Below, piece after piece: positions 9,484 to 18,058 of a stretch of 64,000 bases of DNA. The notes under the pieces are model-generated. The model was not told where the DNA came from, did no database searches, and was given only the letters and a program-made list of their open reading frames with translations. The translations under genes were made by a program, and so were the position numbers. Source of the DNA: Hymenobacter monticola (GTDB lineage: Bacteria > Bacteroidota > Bacteroidia > Cytophagales > Hymenobacteraceae); the NCBI RefSeq assembly GCF_022811645.1, contig NZ_CP094534.1, positions 4,464,001-4,528,000 on the forward strand. Direction: 5' to 3'. Each line of letters begins with the position of its first letter. The stretch's first letter is position 1.

Positions 9484-10152
9484 ATGACTGACGAACAGCT
9501 AATTACTGGTAGAATTGCGGAGGTCGCTTCCTTTGCCGATGAATACCCCGGGGCGGTCATTATACTAAACGGCGATGCCAGTCGGGTGCTTTTCATGTCA
9601 GCCCGCGGGCTGCAGGACCTAGGCACCAGCCTAGGGGAACTCATCGCCATGGGACCGGAATACCACACGCGTTACTTCAACCCTGACGAAGCCCACGAGT
9701 ATGTGCCGCAGGTGGTCAGTCTGCTGGAGCGCAACGATTTGAGTTTTGCCGTCACGCTCTTCCAGCAGGTGAGAACCGGGCCGCAGCAGGCTTTTGTCTG
9801 GCACCTGACCACGGCCCGGCTCCTGGCCCAGGGCCGCTCAGGGCAGCCCCTGCTCGTTATTTGCTTCTCCACCCCCATCGACCCCAAGAGCCATATCACG
9901 GCCAAGGTGCAGCGGCTGCTGGACGAGAACACCTTCCTGCGCCAGCATTCGGCCACCTTCGCCAGCCTCACCACCCGCGAGCGCGAGGTGCTGGCCTGCC
10001 TGGCGCTGGGCCACACGTCGCAGGAAATCGCGGTGGCTTTCAACATTTCGGCCCAAACCGCCGACACCCACCGCCGCAACATCCGCCAAAAGCTGGGAGC
10101 CACCACCAACTTCGACCTGGGCCAGTACGCCCGGGCCTTCGACCTGATTTGA
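9484..10152 (+). CDS. LuxR/GerE-family transcriptional regulator with PAS-like N-domain
   Basis: A 222-residue protein. Residues about 160-222 form a classic LuxR C-terminal helix-turn-helix: LTTREREVLACLALGHTS, then EIAVAFNISAQTADTHRRNI. The N-terminal 130 residues (AVIILNGDASRVLFMSARGLQDLG...) look like a PAS-type sensor, with no receiver Asp pattern, so it is probably not a response regulator of a two-component pair. It is preceded by an AT-rich 140-base region with a palindrome at 9421-9434 and convergent with nadR (31-base gap). Targets are unknown; the isolated position suggests a free-standing regulator. Confidence 0.88.
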   Translation: MTDEQLITGRIAEVASFADEYPGAVIILNGDASRVLFMSARGLQDLGTSLGELIAMGPEYHTRYFNPDEAHEYVPQVVSLLERNDLSFAVTLFQQVRTGPQQAFVWHLTTARLLAQGRSGQPLLVICFSTPIDPKSHITAKVQRLLDENTFLRQHSATFASLTTREREVLACLALGHTSQEIAVAFNISAQTADTHRRNIRQKLGATTNFDLGQYARAFDLI

Positions 10153-10183
10153 TAATCGGAGCGTGGGGCTGGCTACTGGCGCC

Positions 10184-11227
10184 TCACGCCCCCAGCGCGG
10201 CCCGCACCTGGGCCACCCGCTCCGCCACTGTGCCTTCCACGAGCGTGAACGGGATGCCGAAGTAGTCCAGCTGCATGAGTATCATGCCGTGCTGGAAGCT
10301 GCGCAGGGCCTCGGGGCCGCGCCAGCCGTCCTGCTCGAAGGGCACGGTGGGCGCGCACACGAAGGTGTGGGCGTAGCGCTGCCCGCACACGGCCGCCATG
10401 GCCTGCAGCGCCGGGTCGCAGCGGTGAAAGTAGTAGTAAGAATACAGCGCCGTCGTGGCCGCGTTGGTGTCACAAAACAGCACGCCGTGGGCCTGCGCGG
10501 CGGCTTCATCTTCCAGCTCGGCGTGGCGGCGGGCAATGTAGAGCAGGTCGTCGTAGTCGAGGTTGCCGTTTTTCTGCTCGTGCAGGGTACGCCCATACTC
10601 GGGCACCCAGGCCGTGCCGCAGGCCTCGGCCAGCGCCGCGCACAGCGTCGATTTCCCGCTGCTCTCGGCCCCCAGAAACACCACGCGCGGCACCGATGCG
10701 GGCGGCACCACGCCCAACTGCGCGGCCACCAGCGGGTGCAAAAAAGCCGCGTGTTCCGCCGGGTTGGCGCGCACCCGCGTTCCGGAAACCGGCACCTGGC
10801 GGCGGGCGTTATCCACGGCCACGTGCGCCACGCTCAGGTGCGCCGCAAAGCCCGGGCCGTAGGCCTCGCTGCTGAAAACGACATCAACCGGAATGCCCTG
10901 CCGCACTAGCCATTGCCGCACAAATTCGCGCTGGGTAGTATCGTCGGCGGCATCGGGCGGCACCCCATCGGCTGCGGCCGAGAGGACGAAGATGCGAAGT
11001 GGCGTTTGGCCGATGCGCGGCCCGGCGCTGCCGTCGTCGCCACGATAGAGCATCCGCAGCCAATCGGCGCGCACGGCGGCCGGCTGGCTGGCCGAATCGG
11101 GGTTGGCGTACACCAGCACCACCAACTCCGTTACCTGAGCGGCGGCAGTTTCGAGCAGCAGCTGATGCCCCCGGTGCGGCGGCCAGAACTTGCCCACTAC
11201 AAGGCCGGTGCGGGAAGGAGTATTCAT
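10184..11227 (-). CDS. nadR: NadR-type bifunctional NMN adenylyltransferase / ribosylnicotinamide kinase
   Basis: A 347-residue protein with two domains. The N-terminal nucleotidyltransferase has GKFWPPHRGHQ (HxGH at residues 18-21) and the partner VSGTRVRANP motif (about 147-156). The C-terminal kinase domain has a Walker A loop, GAESSGKST (186-194). This arrangement matches NadR, which makes NAD from NMN and phosphorylates nicotinamide riboside in the salvage pathway. The N-terminal DNA-binding domain of enterobacterial NadR is absent, as usual in Bacteroidota, so a repressor role is not expected. It follows the DUF3352-like gene on the same strand by 44 bases. Confidence 0.9.
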   Translation of the reverse strand: MNTPSRTGLVVGKFWPPHRGHQLLLETAAAQVTELVVLVYANPDSASQPAAVRADWLRMLYRGDDGSAGPRIGQTPLRIFVLSAAADGVPPDAADDTTQREFVRQWLVRQGIPVDVVFSSEAYGPGFAAHLSVAHVAVDNARRQVPVSGTRVRANPAEHAAFLHPLVAAQLGVVPPASVPRVVFLGAESSGKSTLCAALAEACGTAWVPEYGRTLHEQKNGNLDYDDLLYIARRHAELEDEAAAQAHGVLFCDTNAATTALYSYYYFHRCDPALQAMAAVCGQRYAHTFVCAPTVPFEQDGWRGPEALRSFQHGMILMQLDYFGIPFTLVEGTVAERVAQVRAALGA

Positions 11228-11271
11228 GGGATGTTAGGATAGTGGATTGGCGGATTGAGGAATCAATGCGC

Positions 11272-14037
11272 CTACTGCTGTCCGACGCGCAGTTCCGTTC
11301 GGCGCAGCTCACGCCCCACAATTCGCACCAGCTGATAAGTGGCCGTGGTGGCGTCATAGGTCAGCCCCACGCCGGTGCCGGTGCTGGGCAAAGCTTCCTC
11401 GCCAAGCTGTTGGCCCTGCCCATCGTAGAGAAACACCTGGCCCGGGCCGGGCTCCGTGACGGCCACCAACCGGCGGCGGTTGCCGAAATCGAAGAATTGT
11501 ACCGCCTTCTCGCCCGAAGTCACGAAGCGCTGGGTGACAAGCGGGGCCGTCTGCGTAGGCAGGTACACATCGAGCTGGTTGCCGTCTTCCCGCGTGAGCA
11601 CGAAGCTGCGCCCGCGCAAATCGGGTACCAAGCGGAAGCGGGCGGTGCGGCTCCAAGTGGCCACGCGTCGGCGGCTGAGCACGTCGCCGCTCAGGTTGAA
11701 GCTTATTAGCTCGCCGTGCTGGTTTATCATGGTGAGGCGCGTGCGGGCCAGGGTGCTACTGGCTTGCACCAGCACATCGCCGGCCAGCCGCGCGCTTAGG
11801 CTCAGGGGGAAGCCCGGCAGCAGGGCGCCTTCCCCGTCGAACGCGTACACATAGCCGTTTTGCAGGGGCGCCACCACCACGTCGCGCCCGCCCACCGTGA
11901 GCACCGCCGGCTTCCCGGCCAGGGGGAAATCGAGCCGCTTGGGTTTCCACCCGGGGTATTGGCGCCCCTTGGCGTCGAGCAAGGTCAGGGCATTGCCGGC
12001 CGCGACGGCCAGCAGGCGGGCCGGGGCGGCGAGGTTGTCGGCGGCGGTCAGCAGGGCGGCTACGCGCACGGTATCGGGCAGGTTCAGGGGGAAGGGCAGC
12101 ACCTCGCCGCCGTCGTTGGCCAGCAGGTGGAGGCGGTGGCCGGCCCCCAGCAGCAGGCCACCCGGCACGCCGCCGGCCGCGGGCAGCAGGGTGGCGCCCA
12201 CCGCCGGCCCGGCCAGCGTGTCGGACCACAGCACGGCGTTTTCGGCGCTCACGTAATGCAGCGTGCGCAGCGAATCCTGCACCACCACCGCCGGCACCCG
12301 CGTGCCCAGCGCCGGCAGCAAGGTGGGCGTGCCGGTCAGGCCGTGCTTGAACGCCAGCACGCGGCCGTTGGCGGCAGCGCCCCCGGCCTGCGTGGTGGCC
12401 GGCCCCAGGTTGGGCCGGTGCAGCAGCAACTGGGTGAAGTACTGGGCTTCGGGCGCGTCCTCGTTTTCGGGCGGGGCCAGTTGCAGGGCCATTTGGGGGA
12501 AGCGCTTGAACAGGGCTTCGTTGCGCAGCAAGCCGGCCCGGCGGTCTTCGGTGAGCACGCCCAGCAGGGCGTTCCAGCTGTTGCGCGTGTCGATGAACAC
12601 ACTCAGGCGGGCCCGGGGCAGAGTCTCCTGCAGAAAGGCCACCTGGGCCGGCGTCTGGGCCCAGGTGCTGCCGGCCACCACGTCGGCCAGGTAGGCGTTC
12701 AGGGTTTGCTCGTCGGACAGCACCAGGTAGTCATCTACAAGCACCCCGGCGCCGGCCACGGCCTCCACGGCGTAGGGCCGGTCGGGCGCCAGCAGGGGCC
12801 CCAGCACCGAAGCCTCGGTGAAGCCGGTGGGGTGAATTTCGTAGCGACCCACGCGGGTGAAGGCCGGCGAGTTGCCCTGCAGTCGGCGCAGCCGGGCCAG
12901 CCAGCTGGCCGTGCGGGCCGGCGCCGGGCAGCGCACAAAGGCCAGTCGCCCCGGCCGGCTGCCGGGCGCGGCAGTGGCCAGGTAGGCCACCGCCATCTCG
13001 CCGCCGAAGGTGGCCCGCAGGCTGTCGAGCGCGCCGGCGATGCCGAGCGAATCGGTGCCACCGCTCGAAACGGCGGGCCAGGAACGGCCCGGGTTAGCAG
13101 CCAGGTGCAGCAGCAGGGCCGTGCGCGTGCTCAGCAGGCCGGTGAGGCCCAGGGGCCGGGCCGGCTGCCCGCGCAGGCGCTGCTGCATGGCGCCCTTGGC
13201 CGTTTCGGGGTTGGAAAAGCCTTGAAACACCGACTCGCGGCCGGTGAGCTTCACGCCCAGCAGCCCCTGCGATACCAGCCCGGTGAGCAGGTCGAACTGC
13301 CCGTGCGCATCGCGCCGAAACAGCACGTCCAGAAACTGCGGCAGCCGCCGATAGTTGACTAACAGCGAAGCATCTACTCCCTTTAGCTTCAACAAGTCCG
13401 TGGAGCCGAAAGCGGCCAGCACCGTGGGCGCATCGGGGTGGGCCAGGCGGCGCACGGCGGCCTCTACCAGGCTGGGATTAGCGCTTAGCAGAAGGTGGTT
13501 GCGGTAGTTGAGCAGGGTGATGCTGCGCTCGCTGCGCTGCTCGGTGAGCACCGTCAGCTCCTGGTCCTGGTAGTCGCGGGTGCTGAGGCGGTAGCGGGCG
13601 TCGCGGCCCAGGGTTTCGAGCAGGCTGCGCACCTGCCGGTACTCGCTCACCCGGTTCAGCGGCACCTGGTAGAGCACGTCGAACTCGCCTGGCCCCGTCA
13701 CGTGCAGGGAGGTCACGACCAACTTGCGGCCCAGCAGGCTGAGCAGGCCGTTGCGGCGGCGGGCGTTGCTGCCGGCCAAGCTGTCGGCCAGGGCCAGGTG
13801 GCCGGCCGCCTGCTGGAAGTAGCGCACCGCCGTGAGGTTGTCCCACAGTTCGGTTTCCTGCAGGTGGCGCACCAGCGCGGGGTGGTCGTGGGTGCTGAGC
13901 ACCAGCACGGCATCGTCGGGCACCAGCGCGTAGGGGTCGACGGGCACGGCCGCCAGCGTGCGGCGGTAGTACACGTAGGTGGCCAGCGTGAGCAGCAAAA
14001 CAAGAGCCGTGAGCAGCGCCAGAAGCTTGCGGGACAT
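11272..14037 (-). CDS. DUF3352-like membrane-anchored envelope protein with C-terminal propeller-like repeats
   Basis: A 921-residue protein. Residues 1-25 are a signal anchor (LLALLTALVLLLTLATYVYY). The region after it (VPVDPYALVPDDAVLVLSTHDHP) resembles the start of DUF3352-type proteins of Bacteroidota. The last 300 residues contain several segments of the form DGEGALLPGFPLSLSA or DAKGRQYPGW, typical of PQQ-like or FG-GAP-like propeller blades. It is probably exposed to the periplasm. The ATG at 14037 is chosen because a near-consensus promoter box (TACTTTCG) lies just upstream at 14063-14070. Function is not known. Confidence 0.72.
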   Translation of the reverse strand: MSRKLLALLTALVLLLTLATYVYYRRTLAAVPVDPYALVPDDAVLVLSTHDHPALVRHLQETELWDNLTAVRYFQQAAGHLALADSLAGSNARRRNGLLSLLGRKLVVTSLHVTGPGEFDVLYQVPLNRVSEYRQVRSLLETLGRDARYRLSTRDYQDQELTVLTEQRSERSITLLNYRNHLLLSANPSLVEAAVRRLAHPDAPTVLAAFGSTDLLKLKGVDASLLVNYRRLPQFLDVLFRRDAHGQFDLLTGLVSQGLLGVKLTGRESVFQGFSNPETAKGAMQQRLRGQPARPLGLTGLLSTRTALLLHLAANPGRSWPAVSSGGTDSLGIAGALDSLRATFGGEMAVAYLATAAPGSRPGRLAFVRCPAPARTASWLARLRRLQGNSPAFTRVGRYEIHPTGFTEASVLGPLLAPDRPYAVEAVAGAGVLVDDYLVLSDEQTLNAYLADVVAGSTWAQTPAQVAFLQETLPRARLSVFIDTRNSWNALLGVLTEDRRAGLLRNEALFKRFPQMALQLAPPENEDAPEAQYFTQLLLHRPNLGPATTQAGGAAANGRVLAFKHGLTGTPTLLPALGTRVPAVVVQDSLRTLHYVSAENAVLWSDTLAGPAVGATLLPAAGGVPGGLLLGAGHRLHLLANDGGEVLPFPLNLPDTVRVAALLTAADNLAAPARLLAVAAGNALTLLDAKGRQYPGWKPKRLDFPLAGKPAVLTVGGRDVVVAPLQNGYVYAFDGEGALLPGFPLSLSARLAGDVLVQASSTLARTRLTMINQHGELISFNLSGDVLSRRRVATWSRTARFRLVPDLRGRSFVLTREDGNQLDVYLPTQTAPLVTQRFVTSGEKAVQFFDFGNRRRLVAVTEPGPGQVFLYDGQGQQLGEEALPSTGTGVGLTYDATTATYQLVRIVGRELRRTELRVGQQ

Positions 14038-14141
14038 GCGGAAAGAAGCGGATGACGGGCGACGAAAGTACGGCCCCGGGCGCGGCCCGCCAGCGAAAGC
14101 GGCCGTATCTTTCGGTTCAACCCCTAGCCTGGCAACCGGTT

Positions 14142-14747
14142 ATGAAGCCTCAGCGCAGCTATTTCACACGCCCGCACCGGCTCCGCGGCCTTGCGCTGCC
14201 GGCCCTGCTCAGCCTGCTGGCCCTGCCAGCCTGCTTCCAGCTGCGCGAACCCGAGCCCGCGGCGGCGGCCAGTGAGTGGGTGCAGCCCACGCAGATTGAC
14301 ATCCTGCTCAGCAACTTCATCACGGCCGTGCAGCGCGTGAACGTGGCCAACTACGAGCGCACCTTCAGCGGCCCCAACTACCGCTTCGTGCCCGACCCCA
14401 CCAGCGCCGGCTCCTCGCCCGCCCTCTTTGCCAACTGGAGCGTGCCCGAGGAAACCACCTACTTCAGCAGCCTGCGTCGGCGCACCGCTACGGGCACCAA
14501 TAATACGCTCACGCTCAGCGACCGGCGCGACCAGCTTTACACCACCGATTCAGTAGAGGTTTCGGCCCTGTACCAACTCAAAATCACGCAGCTGGACACA
14601 GCTTTCCACGCCGGCACGCTGCAGGGCAATATCCGCCTCATCCTGCGCCGCCGCAACAACGAGTGGCGCATTGTGGCCTGGCGCGACCAGCGCACCACCC
14701 CCGGCCTGTGCTGGACTGATTTGAAAAAGTACTTCAGCTCGCACTGA
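14142..14747 (+). CDS. Small lipoprotein, NTF2-like (first of a tandem pair)
   Basis: A 201-residue protein. The ATG at 14142 opens a lipoprotein signal: LPALLSLLALPAC, with the lipidated Cys about 26 residues in. The mature part has ILLSNFITAVQRVNVANYER near the start and ends with a strand pair (RLILRRRNNEWRIVAWRDQ), a plan seen in NTF2/SnoaL-like folds. The next gene has the same plan, so the two are probably paralogues. An in-frame ATG at 14052 adds 30 residues that overlap the divergent promoter and is not favoured. Function unknown; probably outer-membrane anchored. Confidence 0.75.
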   Translation: MKPQRSYFTRPHRLRGLALPALLSLLALPACFQLREPEPAAAASEWVQPTQIDILLSNFITAVQRVNVANYERTFSGPNYRFVPDPTSAGSSPALFANWSVPEETTYFSSLRRRTATGTNNTLTLSDRRDQLYTTDSVEVSALYQLKITQLDTAFHAGTLQGNIRLILRRRNNEWRIVAWRDQRTTPGLCWTDLKKYFSSH

Positions 14748-14765
14748 AGCCTGCGGCTTAAATAA

Positions 14766-14836
14766 GGAATGAGGAATTTCTGACCTGGTTTTGACAATTT
14801 CCTAATTATTCACTCCTCCTTCTTCATTCCTCATTA
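14766..14836. repeat. Degenerate AT-rich inverted repeat between the paired lipoprotein genes
   Basis: GGAATGAGGAATTTC near 14766 and its approximate complement, ATTCCTCATT near 14825-14835, face each other around an AT-rich loop. This is typical short intergenic repeat matter rather than a clear terminator. Confidence 0.4.
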
Positions 14837-14858
14837 AGCGAACCGTATATTTCGGACC

Positions 14859-15395
14859 ATGAAGCTCCGGCGTCCGTCGTATCCTGTTTTGCTGCTGGTA
14901 GGCATTGGGCTGATGCTCACCGTGCCGGCCTGCAATCCGTTTGCGCCGGCCCTCGACGAGGTGCCCACCGACCAAAACGCGCTGCTGGGCAACCCCGTGA
15001 CGGTGCGCGGCTTTTTCGACCGGTTTCGGGCTTCGTATCAATTGCGGGATTCTACCCTCTACGGGCAGCTGCTCTCGCCCAAATTCAAGTTCACTTACCG
15101 CGACTTTGCGGCCAACGTGGACCGCACCTGGACCCGCGACGTGGACGCCAACACCACCTACCGTCTCTTCCGAGCCGCCCGCTCCACCAATTTGCAGTGG
15201 ACGCAGTATTTGCCCAGCTCCGACACGCTCTCGTCGGACACGTTGGCCAGCGTGGAACGCTCCTTCCTGCTCACCATCGAGCAGCGCGACGAGCAGCGGT
15301 TTTCGGGCTCGGGCACGGCGCGCATCGTGCTGGTGCGCAAAAACCGCAACGACCCCTGGCGCATGCGCAGCTGGTACGACCGCAGCGAGTTTTAG
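14859..15395 (+). CDS. Small lipoprotein, NTF2-like (second of a tandem pair)
   Basis: A 178-residue protein with signal peptide LLLVGIGLMLTVPAC (lipidated Cys at about 25). The body shares its plan with the preceding gene: an FFDRFRASYQLRD helix, and a C-terminal strand pair, ARIVLVRKNRNDPWRMRSWYD, matching RLILRRRNNEWRIVAW upstream. The start is well placed: a near-consensus promoter box TATATTTC at 14846-14853 ends 5 bases before the ATG, so the transcript may be leaderless. Function unknown. Confidence 0.78.
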   Translation: MKLRRPSYPVLLLVGIGLMLTVPACNPFAPALDEVPTDQNALLGNPVTVRGFFDRFRASYQLRDSTLYGQLLSPKFKFTYRDFAANVDRTWTRDVDANTTYRLFRAARSTNLQWTQYLPSSDTLSSDTLASVERSFLLTIEQRDEQRFSGSGTARIVLVRKNRNDPWRMRSWYDRSEF

Positions 15396-15418
15396 CCGCT
15401 TGCGGCTACCAAATTTTC

Positions 15419-15448
15419 AAGGCCTGCCGGTTTCGGCGGGCCTTTTCG
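15419..15448 (+). terminator. Intrinsic terminator after the second lipoprotein gene
   Basis: An 11-base-pair stem (15419-15429 with 15434-15444, one G-T pair), GTTT loop, followed by TTTTCGTTTTC. A second small hairpin (TAGCCGC / GCGGCTA) starts at the lipoprotein stop codon, 15393-15408. Confidence 0.8.
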
Positions 15449-15478
15449 TTTTCTTTGACAAAATTCTTGAGCCATTCT

Positions 15479-16972
15479 ATGACCGAACCCCAACCCGACC
15501 AGCCGCATTTTAAGCGCGCCATCAATCTTTTCGACGCCATCATGCTCGTCACGGGCAGCATGATAGGCTCGGGCATCTTCATCGTTTCGGCCGATATTTC
15601 GCGGCAGGTGGGCAGCGCGGGCTGGCTGCTGGTGGTGTGGCTGCTCACCGGCTTCATCACCATGGCCGGGGCCATCAGCTACGGCGAGCTGGCCAGCATG
15701 TTCCCCAAGGTGGGCGGGCAGTACGTGTACCTGCGGGAGGCCTTCGGGCGCCTCACGGCCTTTCTCTACGGCTGGACGCTGTTTCTCGTCATCCAAACCG
15801 GCGTTATCGCGGCCGTGGCCGTGGCTTTTGCCAAGTTCACCGGCGTGCTGCAGCCTTGGTTCAGCGTGAAGCACATTCTGTTTGAAACGAACATCGGCGG
15901 CTGGAACTTCACGTTTTCGTCGGTGCAGCTGCTGGCCATTTTGCTGATTGTGGGCATCACGGCGCTCAATGCACAGGGCGTGCGCACCGGCAAGCTTATC
16001 CAGAACGTGCTGGGCAGCACCAAGCTGGTGGCGCTGGCTTTGCTCATCATTTTCGGCCTGGCCCTGGGGCTCAACCACGAGGCCATTCAAGCCAACTTTG
16101 CCGACATGTGGGCGGCCATGCGCTACTCGGCCCCGGGCGTGAGCGCCGCGCCGCTGCCCATCAGCGGCAGTGCGCTGCTCATTGCCATCGGCATGGCCAT
16201 GACGGGCTCGCTGTTCTCGTCCGATTCGTGGAACAACATCGGCTTTGCGGGCGAGGAAATCCAGAACCCCGAGCGCACGCTGGTGCGCAGCATGGCCATC
16301 GGCACGGCCATCGTCACGGGCCTCTACATTCTCATCAACGTGGTGTATTTGCTGGTGCTGCCGCTGCACGGCTCGCCCGAGGCGGCCACGGTGGCCGGCC
16401 GCGGCATTCAGTACGCCACCGACGACCGGGTGGCCACCGCCGTGGCCGAGTCGGTGCTCGGTCAGAACGGCGCCTATGTGATGGCCGTGCTCATCATGCT
16501 CAGCACGTTTGGCGCCAACAACGGCATCATCCTCAGCGGGGCACGGGCCTACTTCGCCATGGCCAAAGACGGCTTGTTCTTTCCCGGCCTGGCCCGCCTG
16601 AACCGGGCCAACGTGCCCGGCCGGGCGTTGTGGGCGCAGTGCTTCTGGGCCTGCGTGCTCTGCCTGAGTGGCAAGTACGGCGACTTGCTCAACTACGTGA
16701 TGTTTGCCGTCATTCTGTTCTACGTCATCACCATCATCGGCATTTTTGTGCTGCGCCGCACCCGCCCCGAGGCGCCCCGCCCCTACCGCGCCTGGGGCTA
16801 CCCGCTGGTGCCGGGCCTCTACATCTTGCTGGCCACCACGTTCTGCATCATCCTGCTCATTGCGCCCGATACGGCCGAATTTTCGCAGCGCGGCCTGCTG
16901 CTGATGGCGCTGGGCCTGCCGGTGTACTTCCTATTTGGCCGCCGCTTCGGCCGCTCGGCCGGTCAGGCGTAA
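15479..16972 (+). CDS. APC-family amino acid permease
   Basis: A 497-residue protein with about 12 membrane segments. The first helix has the APC signature GSMIGSGIFIVSADI, followed by GELASMFPKVGGQYVYLREAFG, both diagnostic for the amino acid-polyamine-organocation superfamily (LAT/YfnA-like). SWNNIGFAGEEIQNPERT in the centre is also typical. It should carry an amino acid across the inner membrane; which one is not readable. The ATG at 15479 follows a terminator; the in-frame extension back to 15197 runs through the previous gene and is rejected. It ends against a shared terminator with the convergent gene. Confidence 0.92.
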   Translation: MTEPQPDQPHFKRAINLFDAIMLVTGSMIGSGIFIVSADISRQVGSAGWLLVVWLLTGFITMAGAISYGELASMFPKVGGQYVYLREAFGRLTAFLYGWTLFLVIQTGVIAAVAVAFAKFTGVLQPWFSVKHILFETNIGGWNFTFSSVQLLAILLIVGITALNAQGVRTGKLIQNVLGSTKLVALALLIIFGLALGLNHEAIQANFADMWAAMRYSAPGVSAAPLPISGSALLIAIGMAMTGSLFSSDSWNNIGFAGEEIQNPERTLVRSMAIGTAIVTGLYILINVVYLLVLPLHGSPEAATVAGRGIQYATDDRVATAVAESVLGQNGAYVMAVLIMLSTFGANNGIILSGARAYFAMAKDGLFFPGLARLNRANVPGRALWAQCFWACVLCLSGKYGDLLNYVMFAVILFYVITIIGIFVLRRTRPEAPRPYRAWGYPLVPGLYILLATTFCIILLIAPDTAEFSQRGLLLMALGLPVYFLFGRRFGRSAGQA

Positions 16973-17024
16973 GCTACCCGAACGTCAGGCCGCGGCTACG
17001 CGCTGCAAGACGTTTATTAATCAA

Positions 17025-17059
17025 AAAGCGCCCGGACTTCCTGTAAGTCCGGGCGCTTT
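17025..17059. terminator. Bidirectional terminator between convergent genes
   Basis: A perfect 15-base-pair stem (17025-17039 with 17045-17059) with loop CCTGT. It is flanked by As on the left and Ts on the right, so it can end both the permease gene (+) and the CarboxypepD_reg-like gene (-). Confidence 0.9.
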
Positions 17060-17079
17060 ATCGTTTTGAACAACCAAGC

Positions 17080-17805
17080 TTAGCGGCGCTTCTTCTTGGC
17101 GCGGGGCGTGAGGGTCACGTCCACGGGCTGGGTGCCGCGGCTGCGAATTTCCTGGTCTTCGTAGCCGCCGTAGCCGTAGATGAGGGTGTTGTCGCTGCCG
17201 GCGGGCACTTCCATGCTGTAGTTGCCATTGGCGTCGGTGCTGGTGCCCTTGCTGCTGCCTTTTAGGAAAACGGTGGCGCCCGCCAGCGGCTTGCCGTTTT
17301 CGTCCTCAATCTTGCCCGACATGGTGACGGAGGCGGGCGCGGCTGAGGCCGCCGCGGGCGCCGGGGCCGCAGCTTCGGGCGCCGGCTCGGGTGCCGAAGC
17401 AGGGGCCGCAGTGGGCATGGCGGTGGCAGCAGGAGCCGCTGCCGAGGCGGTCGCCGAGGCAGTGGGGCGGCTGGCAGCAGTTTTGATGGTTGCTTTTGAA
17501 GCATCGGCGGCAGCTTCCTCATCGGCGGCCGGAGCGGCTTTGAGGCCGGCGGCTATGCTGTCGGCGGCCGTGGGCATTTTGGCGACTACGGCGGCATCAT
17601 CCAGCATAAAGGATGGCGTGACGGACGACAGGCCGCTGCCGTGGCCCTTGGGCAGGGCCACGTAGCCCACCACCAGCGCCAGAATCACGCCCACCAGAAT
17701 ATACGTCAGGCGATTGTTGCCGCCCGAGGTCACGTCCTCGTCCTGCGCGTCCAGGTTGGGGTTGTAAGGTTGCTCTTCGGTTTTGGGTAAATTTTCCGGA
17801 TTCAT
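17080..17805 (-). CDS. Membrane-anchored protein with CarboxypepD_reg-like domain
   Basis: A 241-residue protein starting at the ATG at 17805. A hydrophilic N-terminus of about 30 residues precedes one membrane helix (YILVGVILALVVGYVAL), then a long Ala/Pro/Thr-rich flexible linker (about 90-165) and a C-terminal beta-sandwich (SGKIEDENGKPLAGATVFLKG...GNYSMEVP) matching the CarboxypepD_reg-like/CnaB-like domain common in TonB-linked Bacteroidota proteins. The tail ends in basic KKKRR. The layout resembles an envelope-spanning anchor. The longer frame from 17889 is not supported. Function unknown. Confidence 0.78.
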   Translation of the reverse strand: MNPENLPKTEEQPYNPNLDAQDEDVTSGGNNRLTYILVGVILALVVGYVALPKGHGSGLSSVTPSFMLDDAAVVAKMPTAADSIAAGLKAAPAADEEAAADASKATIKTAASRPTASATASAAAPAATAMPTAAPASAPEPAPEAAAPAPAAASAAPASVTMSGKIEDENGKPLAGATVFLKGSSKGTSTDANGNYSMEVPAGSDNTLIYGYGGYEDQEIRSRGTQPVDVTLTPRAKKKRR

Positions 17806-17985
17806 CGGCAAGGCATTAAAAAAGTGGGTGGTGAAAAGACCTAAAATCGCCGCGCGTGCCATTACTGCGGCCCTAGATATGCCCGGCAAGTTAATGATTT
17901 AGCCCAGCATCGCGCAGCCAGCTCCTCTTTTTTTGAACATATCGGGGAAGTAGCCCGACGGTGTTCGTCATCTAGCCAAACAAAA

Positions 17986-18026
17986 GCGGGGCCAGCGCCT
18001 TCCCTTTGGAAGAGCACTGGCCCCGC
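17986..18026 (-). terminator. Intrinsic terminator of the acidic disordered protein gene
   Basis: GCGGGGCCAG (17986-17995) pairs exactly with CTGGCCCCGC (18017-18026). On the minus strand the stem is followed by TTTTG. Confidence 0.8.
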
Positions 18027-18058
18027 AATGAGGCAGTTGCAACGGGTGCGGCCGGCAG

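Noticed and set aside
11860..13362. 500-residue frame antisense to the DUF3352-like gene
   Set aside because: Gln/Gly/Arg-rich composition typical of GC shadow; no domain.
15197..15478. Upstream extension of the APC permease frame
   Set aside because: It overlaps the previous lipoprotein gene and a terminator; the conserved permease start is at 15479.
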